From: UBA6168 sp041741095
GTDB taxonomy: Bacteria; Bacteroidota; Bacteroidia; Chitinophagales; Saprospiraceae
Assembly: GCA_041741095.1 (NCBI GenBank)
Contig: JBGSKQ010000142.1
Coordinates: 1 to 64,000, forward strand
Direction of reading: 5' to 3'
DNA length: 64,000 bases
The position numbers were made by a program, and so were the translations under genes. This document shows, one piece after another, positions 8,183 through 14,507 of the stretch (the stretch's first letter is position 1; every line of letters starts with the position of its first letter). The notes below the pieces were generated by a model that was given only the letters and a program-made list of their open reading frames with translations, was not told the origin of the DNA and did not search any database.

Positions 8183-10279
8183 TCACGGCAACGCAAACGC
8201 CACATACGCATCACCCGACTTCGTCCCCATCTTCCCGCCGCCGCAGGCTATCACCACATACTGTTTTCCATTGACGGCATAAACGGCGGGTGTTGCATAT
8301 CCTCCGGCGGGCAGTTTGGTTTCCCATAAAACTTTCCCATTTGAGGTGTCGAAAACACGGAACATTTCATCCCTTGTGGCGGCGATGAACAGCAGGCCGG
8401 AGGCTGTGATTACCGGGCCGCCATAGTTTTCCGTGCCAGTAGGTTTGCTTTTATCAATGCCCCAATCGCCGAGCGGCACTTGCCAGCGGTAGTCACCCGT
8501 ATTCAAATCAATGGCGCTCAAAGTGCCCCAAGGCGGGGCAATGGCGGGCATTTTCCGGCTATCCAAAAAGCGGTTGTAGCCGTCGGCCTGGTAGGGTATG
8601 GGCGGCTTGGCGAGCGCTTCCAACTCCTTGCTTTCCGGTGCTTTTTTATCAAATAAATAAGCCATAATGGCCTGACGTTCAATGTCTTTCAATTGGCGGA
8701 AGGAGGGCATCCGGTTTTTGCCGTACAGCAAAATGGAATCCACCTCCACCTCCCGCCGCCGCTCGCCGATTTTCACCAAAGTAGGAAAAGCGCCCGTCGG
8801 GTCGCCGCTCCGGTCGTAGCCGTGGCAACTGGCACAGTAGCTGAAATACAGCCGCCCGCCGGGGTGCATTTTTTCGTTGGTGGCAGTGGGCAGCATCTTT
8901 TGCACCCAGGGCATCTCGTTGGCATTGACGTAGAGGATGCCGTCGGGATCGGCAGCAGCCCCGCCCCATTCGGCCCCGCCGTCGAAGCCGGGGAAAATCA
9001 TCAAGGGTTTTTCGCCGGGCGGGGCGTACATCTCGCCTGTGCGGATGCGGGAGAGGCTGTCACGCAACAGGGCCAGATCGGGACTATGAGAGTTCAGGTC
9101 TTTTTCCAAAAAAACCTGGCGGACAAAGGGGGCGGGCTTGGTGGGGTAGGGCTGCGTGGGCGATGATTGTTCTCCCGGCAGGTCGCTGGCCGTCACTGTT
9201 TTTTCTTCAATGGGGAAGAGCGGCTGCCCCGTTTTTCTGTCAAATAAAAACACAAAACCCGTCTTCGTCACCTGTGCTACTGCCTTGATTTTCTGGTCAT
9301 TATGAGTGACCGTGACCAAATTGGGCGGTGCAGGCAAATCCCTGTCCCACATATCGTGGTGGATGGTTTGAAAATGCCAGATTCGCTCGCCGTTTTCGGC
9401 ATTGAGGGCCAGCAGGCAATTGGCGAAGAGGTTGTCGCCCTTGCGGTTTCCCCCATAAAAATCATAAGAGGCGGAGCCTGTCGGCACATACACAATGCCC
9501 GCCTCTTCGTCGAGCGACATGCCCGCCCAGGAGTTTGCGCCGCCAAATGTTTTCCAGGCATCGGGGTCTTCCCAGGTGTCGTGGCCAGGCTCGCCGGGCA
9601 TGGGGATGGTGCGGAAAATCCAATCCAGGTCGCCCGTGCGCACATCGAAGGCACGGATGTGGCCGGGTGCTGCGCCAAAGTCCTCATCCACTCGTGAACC
9701 AATGATATACAGGTTTTTATACACCACCCCCGGCGTGTTGAGCGTCACAAATTTCAAGGCATTTTCCTGTCCGAGGCCCGTGTGCAGGTTGACGCTGCCG
9801 TTTTTTCCAAAAGTAGGGATCGCCTGGCCGTCGTCAGGGTTGAGGGCATAGAGGTTTTCGCCGATGGCCACCAACAGACGGCGCTCGTTGCCTTCTTCCC
9901 ACCAGGCCAGGCCCCGGTTCACGGCCAACACACCGCCCTCGCCGGGTGCGAATTTCCATTTTTGTTGGCCGGTGGCGGCATCCAGCGCAAAGACCTCCAG
10001 TCGGGGTGATGTCCCGTATAGTATTCCATTGATAACCAGCGGGTTGCACTGTATTTGGGAGCGGTTTTTCACGGTGTCGGCACCGCCGCTGTGGTAGGTC
10101 CAGGCAATTTGTAGCTGCCCCACGTTTTCTTTGTTTATTTGGGTTAAATGGGAATACTGGCTGCTGCCGGGCGAGCCGAGGTATTGGCGCCAATCGGTGT
10201 CGGCGGGTTGGTCCGTCTGGCAAGCGGAAAAAAGGATAGTGAGTGAAATGGCGAGTGGAAGGTGGAAGCGTTTTTTCAT
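8183..10279 (-). CDS. PQQ-type beta-propeller dehydrogenase with embedded cytochrome c domain
   Basis: The product is 698 residues and starts with a lipoprotein signal ending LTILFSAC. The main body has the W-motif blades of quinoprotein dehydrogenases (glucose/alcohol type), for example GIVYVPTGSASYDFYGG. Around residue 480 a class I cytochrome c is inserted between blades: CASCH as the haem site and Met in NRMPSF near residue 522 as the likely sixth ligand. The propeller then resumes to the end. The arrangement implies oxidation of a sugar or alcohol outside the cytoplasm, with electrons passed to the haem in the same chain. No PQQ synthesis genes are in the window. The substrate is unknown. 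Confidence 0.85.
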   Translation of the reverse strand: MKKRFHLPLAISLTILFSACQTDQPADTDWRQYLGSPGSSQYSHLTQINKENVGQLQIAWTYHSGGADTVKNRSQIQCNPLVINGILYGTSPRLEVFALDAATGQQKWKFAPGEGGVLAVNRGLAWWEEGNERRLLVAIGENLYALNPDDGQAIPTFGKNGSVNLHTGLGQENALKFVTLNTPGVVYKNLYIIGSRVDEDFGAAPGHIRAFDVRTGDLDWIFRTIPMPGEPGHDTWEDPDAWKTFGGANSWAGMSLDEEAGIVYVPTGSASYDFYGGNRKGDNLFANCLLALNAENGERIWHFQTIHHDMWDRDLPAPPNLVTVTHNDQKIKAVAQVTKTGFVFLFDRKTGQPLFPIEEKTVTASDLPGEQSSPTQPYPTKPAPFVRQVFLEKDLNSHSPDLALLRDSLSRIRTGEMYAPPGEKPLMIFPGFDGGAEWGGAAADPDGILYVNANEMPWVQKMLPTATNEKMHPGGRLYFSYCASCHGYDRSGDPTGAFPTLVKIGERRREVEVDSILLYGKNRMPSFRQLKDIERQAIMAYLFDKKAPESKELEALAKPPIPYQADGYNRFLDSRKMPAIAPPWGTLSAIDLNTGDYRWQVPLGDWGIDKSKPTGTENYGGPVITASGLLFIAATRDEMFRVFDTSNGKVLWETKLPAGGYATPAVYAVNGKQYVVIACGGGKMGTKSGDAYVAFALP

Positions 10280-10441
10280 AAAAAATGCAAGTGGATGAGT
10301 GTTGTGAGAATTTTTTTTTTGCGAACTGGTATCAGGGCGTGTGCGCTGTTGGTTTTCATTGCTTTAACTACGCATCAAAGCGCTGCTGGCGAATATAGTG
10401 AGAAAATGATTTTATAAAGTGATGGGCCAAACCCTGTACGA

Positions 10442-10449
10442 TATTTTTG
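10442..10449 (+). promoter_or_regulatory. Candidate -7 box TATTTTTG
   Basis: It matches TAnnTTTG and lies 88 nt before the GTG chosen as the start of the TPR/HTH regulator. The in-frame TTG at 10447 falls inside this box. Confidence 0.3.
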
Positions 10450-10536
10450 GGGCAATGTGAAGTCAACATTATTTTTGGAAGATTTCAGGAAGTTTTTGGC
10501 AAAATCTTCCATCTTCGCCCGGCATGTCTAATTGAA

Positions 10537-12240
10537 GTGAAACTTAGGTACCTATTTATCCTGCTGCTTATCCTTTGTCTGAACTGGCCGGCCACTGCCC
10601 AAAGTGGTCTGGACGAAAGGGCTTTCCGTTCTCTATCGCCTGCCGAGCGTTACCGGTTCATCCACGACTTCCCCTTGCTTGAATTGGATTCCGCTGCTTT
10701 TTTGAACATGTATGCAGCTATGTATGCCGTTGCCACAGAGAAAAAAGACCATTTGGCGAATTGGGTACTGCGCTTTTACTATTTTCAACAACGCCGGAGG
10801 CTGAGGCTTTCGGAGCAAGAAACCTTCCGGTTATTGGCTGAATTGGAAGAAATGGCCAAGAAACACGATTTTGAGGTAGAACAAATGGTGGTACACCATT
10901 TTGTCTTTTTTGAAGGTTATGACCGGAAGAAAATCCCGCCCGAACAGTTCTACGTGGCCATTTTAAAGGAATTCGGTGAGATGGAGGAACTGGGTTTTGA
11001 CAAATTCAAGGACTACAATATCGCCCGGATACTATACCATTCGGGTAGGCACATGTACGAACTGGAGGATTTTGAAAAAGCCCTCCAATATCTCTCCGTA
11101 GCGGAACGATTTATACAGCCGGACGCCAAAGGGCTGCAAACTACCTTCCTGGTACTGAACTACATCCAAAGTATTTACCAGCAGCAAAAAGCGTATGACA
11201 AGGGCATTGAATATGCTAAAAAAATACTCGCCATTGCGGAAGCTGCCCCTTCCGATAATCCTGAACACCAGCGATGGTACCGGGAGTGGCGGGGTATCGC
11301 TTACGTTGACATTGCCTCCATGCTGGTGGGGCAGGGCAAATTTGCAGAAGGCGAATCCTTTGCCGACAAGGGCTACGAACAAGTGAAGGCCGACGACGAA
11401 TCGGGGTTTCAAACTGAATTTGAAGCCTTGTTGGTGCTCGTGCCCACAAAATTGGAACTCGGAAAAACGGATGAGGCTGCCATTCTGCTAAAGCGTTTGG
11501 AAGAAATTCACAGCGCGGTCGGCAACCGTGATTATTTCTATTTCAAAAACATCCGTTTCTTCGAGGCCTATGCCAAATACCACGAAATGAAAGGCGATTA
11601 TGCTGCTGCCGTGCGATATGCCAATTTCGCCAAGCCCCTGCAAGACAGCCTCGACCGCCGGAACGATGCCCGAAGGCTCGAAAAAATCCAGCAGCGAATT
11701 GCCGCCGAGAAATACACCGAGCAGCTCAAACTGGTGGAAAGTGAGAAGCAGTTGCAGACCATGCTCCGCAATGCGGCCATCGTCATCATGCTTTTGATGG
11801 GCGGCTTGGCCTACGGCAACTACAAACGACTGCAACACAAGCGCAAGCAGGCCGCCGCCGAATTGGAAGCTGCCAGGGGCGAACTCGAAACCTTTACCCA
11901 ATCCCTCCGGGAAAAATCGGAACTGGCCGAAAACCTCCGCCTCGAACTCGACAAGCTCTCCCGCTCCGGCGAGCGCAGCGAATACCTCGAAAAGCTCACC
12001 CGCAGCACCATCCTCACCGACGACGATTGGTCGCAGTTCCGCAGCATTTTCGAAAAGGTACACCCGAATTTCATCGAAACGCAAAGAACGCAGTACCCCG
12101 ACCTCACCCAAGCCGAGCTTCGTTACCTCGTGCTCGAAAAGCTTCAACTCACCACCCACGAGATGGCCAATATGCTCGGCGTCTCCGACGGCACTATCCG
12201 GCAGACGAAGATGCGGATGAAGAAGAAGATTGGAAATTGA
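10537..12240 (+). CDS. TPR / transmembrane / coiled-coil / HTH regulator
   Basis: From the GTG at 10537 the product is 567 residues and begins with a clear signal peptide (KLRYLFILLLILCLNW). This start is preferred over an upstream in-frame TTG at 10447, which would bury the signal. Helical TPR-like repeats fill about residues 90-380. One transmembrane helix follows (AAIVIMLLMGGLAYG, about 412-432), then a coiled coil (about 433-485). The C-terminal HTH resembles LuxR-type domains (LTTHEMANMLGVSDGTIRQ). This is a known Bacteroidota design in which periplasmic TPRs and a cytoplasmic HTH lie in one chain. The gene ends just before the promoter with three TTGTAACG repeats, so it is the first candidate to bind that motif. 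Confidence 0.78.
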   Translation: MKLRYLFILLLILCLNWPATAQSGLDERAFRSLSPAERYRFIHDFPLLELDSAAFLNMYAAMYAVATEKKDHLANWVLRFYYFQQRRRLRLSEQETFRLLAELEEMAKKHDFEVEQMVVHHFVFFEGYDRKKIPPEQFYVAILKEFGEMEELGFDKFKDYNIARILYHSGRHMYELEDFEKALQYLSVAERFIQPDAKGLQTTFLVLNYIQSIYQQQKAYDKGIEYAKKILAIAEAAPSDNPEHQRWYREWRGIAYVDIASMLVGQGKFAEGESFADKGYEQVKADDESGFQTEFEALLVLVPTKLELGKTDEAAILLKRLEEIHSAVGNRDYFYFKNIRFFEAYAKYHEMKGDYAAAVRYANFAKPLQDSLDRRNDARRLEKIQQRIAAEKYTEQLKLVESEKQLQTMLRNAAIVIMLLMGGLAYGNYKRLQHKRKQAAAELEAARGELETFTQSLREKSELAENLRLELDKLSRSGERSEYLEKLTRSTILTDDDWSQFRSIFEKVHPNFIETQRTQYPDLTQAELRYLVLEKLQLTTHEMANMLGVSDGTIRQTKMRMKKKIGN

Positions 12241-12297
12241 GAAATTGGAAATTAAGAAATTGTGGTTGACTAGCTAATTTTCAAATCTCCCAATTTC
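12233..12297. repeat. Word array GAAATT with inverted partner
   Basis: GAAATT starts at 12233, 12241, 12248 and 12256 (steps 8, 7, 8), covering the regulator stop codon. The complementary word CCAATTTC is at 12290-12297, so the 3' end can fold into a loose hairpin. Confidence 0.55.
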
Positions 12298-12320
12298 CTG
12301 ATTTTCAAAGACTTACCTCA

Positions 12321-12401
12321 TTGTAACGTTTTTGTAACGCCCCTGTCACACCATTGTAACGCCGTTTTTTTGGCGTTTGCCTGCCGCTGCCCGCTTCTTT
12401 G
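12321..12401 (+). promoter_or_regulatory. Promoter with three TTGTAACG direct repeats
   Basis: TTGTAACG occurs at 12321-12328, 12332-12339 and 12354-12361, so start-to-start steps are 11 and 22 nt, on one face of the helix. A -7-like box CTTCTTTG lies at 12394-12401 with a TTTG at 12369-12372. The last repeat starts 40 nt before the -7-like box, exactly as at 21512/21552. The repeats are read as an activator or repressor site for the downstream run of exported proteins. Confidence 0.6.
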
Positions 12402-12423
12402 CAGCATCAAATCTATTAGAACG

Positions 12424-12612
12424 ATGGTCAATCAAATTCACAGCACGGCAATGAAAAAGCATTTTCAAATACGGTCAATAACATCCTCTCCGAAGTTGCG
12501 CTATTGGTTGGTTTGGGGATTGCTGCTCGCAGCAATTGCTTATGGGTTCCATCGGTATTTTGAGTACCGAAACCAGGAACTAGACAAGCGAATCGAAATG
12601 CTGAACAGATGA
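12424..12612 (+). CDS. Small single-pass membrane protein
   Basis: The product is 62 residues from the ATG at 12424, or 53 from the ATG at 12451. It has a basic N-terminus, one hydrophobic segment (WLVWGLLLAAIAYGFH) and a charged C-terminal tail (NQELDKRIEMLNR) that could start a coiled coil. It is the first gene after the TTGTAACG promoter, and the next gene starts 58 nt after its stop. I recognise no family. The promoter position and the clean membrane-anchor design support it as a real gene, but it could be non-coding leader. Confidence 0.45.
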   Translation: MVNQIHSTAMKKHFQIRSITSSPKLRYWLVWGLLLAAIAYGFHRYFEYRNQELDKRIEMLNR

Positions 12613-12670
12613 GCTGAGCCACGAAACTTGATTGCCATCCACAATTTTCACCAATTAAAAGCTATAAACC

Positions 12671-13093
12671 ATGTTTAATTTCAAAGTAAATCATTTGATG
12701 TCTTTCCTCGTGGGCGGCATTTTGACAATGGCCGTCATCGGCGCAAGCTCAAAGCCACAACCCGTGGAGCGCCCAGTTTCCAGCGAAGCATTTATGGGGG
12801 AGGTTTTCGCATTTGCGGGCAGTTTTTGCCCACGCAACTTCGTGTCCTGTGACGGGAGGCTCCTCGATATTGCCAACAACCAGGCATTGTTTGCCGTCAT
12901 CGGCAATAGCTACGGTGGGGACGGCAAGAACAGTTTCGCTGTGCCGAACCTGAAGGGCCGCACGCCTGTCGGTATGACGAGCAAGTTGGGCGAGCGCCTC
13001 GGCGACGAGTTTCATGCTGCCGACGATGCAAAAGGCGCTGGTGTCGGCATGAACTATTGCATGTGCACGGCAGGCATTTTCCCACAGCAATAA
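12671..13093 (+). CDS. Phage-tail-collar-like domain protein, exported
   Basis: The product is 140 residues. A membrane/signal segment (SFLVGGILTMAVIGASS) is followed by a phage tail collar (microcystin-dependent-protein-like) domain at about residues 42-105. The hallmark order GEVFAFAG, then DGRLLDIANNQALFAVIG, GGDG and FAVPNLKGRTPVG is present. The tail is short and Cys-containing (NYCMCTAGIF). Family members are usually 170-200 residues, so this copy lacks most of the C-terminal part. No phage genes surround it, so the domain was probably recruited as a small periplasmic protein. The leader contains the 15-nt element at 12641-12655. Confidence 0.72.
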   Translation: MFNFKVNHLMSFLVGGILTMAVIGASSKPQPVERPVSSEAFMGEVFAFAGSFCPRNFVSCDGRLLDIANNQALFAVIGNSYGGDGKNSFAVPNLKGRTPVGMTSKLGERLGDEFHAADDAKGAGVGMNYCMCTAGIFPQQ

Positions 13094-13144
13094 ACCCTGC
13101 CCAATTCCAATCAAATCCATTTTTTTACTAAACCTATGTTTTCT

Positions 13145-13705
13145 ATGAAAAACCTGTTTTGCATTGCCTTATTACTGGCACTATTCACCAGTTGCACCTA
13201 TTACAGTGGCCCTCAGCCCATGGGTGCGCCCGATATGGATGCTTTCCCACGGGAAATGCAGGGCACCTACCTCGCCGAACAGAGCAAGATCGTCATCACC
13301 AGCAACAAAATTGAGTACTGGGCCGACAAGACGAAGGGATCTATGAAATCCTATATTAGTGACAGCCTTCATGTCCGCAGTATGTCACCGTGGGTTATTG
13401 GCACCACCAGGGGCAGGTTTGCTTCGGGCGGTGATAATTATTCGGTGTTTGCCATCAAATTGGATGAACGCAACCCGAACATCCTATACGGTATCCAAAC
13501 CGACGAAGACGAGATTAAGCAGCAGTTCCCCTACGTCCGCCATTCGGTCGAGCAACATTCGGTCACCACCTCGAACGGTGTTCCTGAGCCCCCCAAGGAC
13601 GTGATCATCTTCGACCCAACACCGGAGGAGTTCCGCCAAATCATCGAGGCAACCTTCGCCAAAAAGCTGGCAGATGCTGACTACAAAGGGTTTGAGCGGC
13701 AATAA
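13145..13705 (+). CDS. Uncharacterised lipoprotein
   Basis: From the ATG at 13145 the product is 186 residues; an in-frame ATG at 13136 adds three. A short lipoprotein signal ends in LALFTSC. The body starts with FPREMQGTYLAEQSKIVITSNKIEYW, which has the look of a lipocalin-like or YceI-like beta barrel strand pair, and ends in a helical segment (PTPEEFRQIIEATFAKKLAD). No catalytic motif is seen and I cannot assign a family. It lies between the collar-like gene and the 25-bp repeat array, in line with the other exported genes of the run. Confidence 0.6.
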   Translation: MKNLFCIALLLALFTSCTYYSGPQPMGAPDMDAFPREMQGTYLAEQSKIVITSNKIEYWADKTKGSMKSYISDSLHVRSMSPWVIGTTRGRFASGGDNYSVFAIKLDERNPNILYGIQTDEDEIKQQFPYVRHSVEQHSVTTSNGVPEPPKDVIIFDPTPEEFRQIIEATFAKKLADADYKGFERQ

Positions 13706-13706
13706 A

Positions 13707-13719
13707 GCCCTGAAAGGGC
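13707..13719. repeat. Small hairpin GCCCT-GAA-AGGGC
   Basis: A perfect 5-bp stem lies directly after the lipoprotein stop codon and 17 nt before the 25-bp tandem array. It could belong to the same repeat element or be a weak transcript end; there is no T tract. Confidence 0.4.
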
Positions 13720-13735
13720 GCAATATGTCAGCATT

Positions 13736-13905
13736 GGGCAACGCCCGATGAAACATGGCGGGCAACGCCCGATGAAAACGAAATGGGCAACGCCCGATGA
13801 AAACGAAATGGGCAACGCCCAATGAAAACGAAATGGGCAACGCCCGATGAAAACGAAATGGGCAACGCCCAATGAAAACAAAATGGGCAACGCCCCATGA
13901 ATCAT
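13736..13905. repeat. Tandem array of seven 24-25-bp units with GGGCAACGCCC hairpins
   Basis: GGGCAACGCCC starts at 13736, 13760, 13785, 13810, 13835, 13860 and 13885, a step of 24 once and then 25 throughout. Each core is an inverted repeat (GGGC/GCCC, loop AAC). The first unit can extend to 8 bp with CATT on the left and GATG on the right. Units differ mainly at one base after the core (CGATG or CAATG). The linker is GAAAACGAAAT. There are no spacers, so it is not a CRISPR array. It lies between two co-directional genes of the run, and its last unit contains an in-frame ATG (13897) upstream of the pentapeptide gene. Confidence 0.85.
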
Positions 13906-13950
13906 CACCAACAATTTTCACCAATAAATTTTTTAAACAACCAATCAACA

Positions 13951-14421
13951 ATGAAATCGAACAATTCAATCCAATTCGCAGGCATCCTTTTCTTCCTCGC
14001 CTTTTTTGGCTTGCAGCAAGCGGCTGCCCAAGATTGTAGTAAAATGCCATATCCCCAAAAAACAAGTTGCTATGCGTCTATGCTAAAGCTTGGACATATA
14101 GAAATACCCAATGCTGATTTGCGGGGAGAGCACCTAAGAGGATTAGACCTTGGCGGTGCTATTTTAAGGCAGGCAAACCTGAGCAAAGGCGTTTTCCGGG
14201 GTACTGATTTTCCCAATGCGGACTTTTCGGGTGCCGATTTGAGCGGGGCCGACTTCCGTGGTACGGACATGAAATTCGCCAACTTGGTTGGGGCCAACCT
14301 TACGGGTACTTTGTTCGATGGCGCTGATTTGATGAACGCAAAAGTCAGCCGCTCGACCACGAAGGGAATCGCTGATTTCGATGCTTTCGCAGAAAAGTAC
14401 TTTGTCCGAATCGAAGACTAA
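13951..14421 (+). CDS. Exported pentapeptide-repeat protein
   Basis: From the ATG at 13951 the product is 156 residues with a signal peptide (FAGILFFLAFFGLQQAAAQ). Residues about 50-130 form a run of pentapeptide repeats of the A(D/N)LXX type (NADLRGEHLRGLDLGGAIL, then ADFSGADLSGADF), which fold as a right-handed quadrilateral beta helix. The N-terminal mature part has a Cys pair. The alternative ATG at 13897 lies in the tandem array and would bury the signal, so it is rejected. Most characterised pentapeptide proteins are cytoplasmic; this one is exported. No partner or target can be inferred. Confidence 0.78.
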   Translation: MKSNNSIQFAGILFFLAFFGLQQAAAQDCSKMPYPQKTSCYASMLKLGHIEIPNADLRGEHLRGLDLGGAILRQANLSKGVFRGTDFPNADFSGADLSGADFRGTDMKFANLVGANLTGTLFDGADLMNAKVSRSTTKGIADFDAFAEKYFVRIED

Positions 14422-14435
14422 ACTGAGGTTGAAAG

Positions 14436-14468
14436 AGAGACAGGGGGACTTCAAATCACCCTGTCTCT
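14436..14468 (+). other. Stable intercistronic hairpin without T tract
   Basis: A perfect 10-bp stem, AGAGACAGGG with CCCTGTCTCT, surrounds a 13-nt loop between the pentapeptide and CAP-like genes. It is followed by TACTATATAAATT rather than a run of T, so it may be an mRNA processing or stability element as well as a weak terminator. Confidence 0.5.
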
Positions 14469-14507
14469 TACTATATAAATTCCCTTCTTTTTAAAAGCTA
14501 AATCAAG

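Noticed and set aside
13736..13905. Possible CRISPR array
   Set aside because: Units are contiguous, there are no unique spacers, and there are no cas genes.
13484..14065. Minus-strand frame of 193 codons with GRCPFRFHRALP-like repeats
   Set aside because: Its repeats are the translation of the 25-bp non-coding array, the rest is antisense to two real genes, and it has no signal or known domain.
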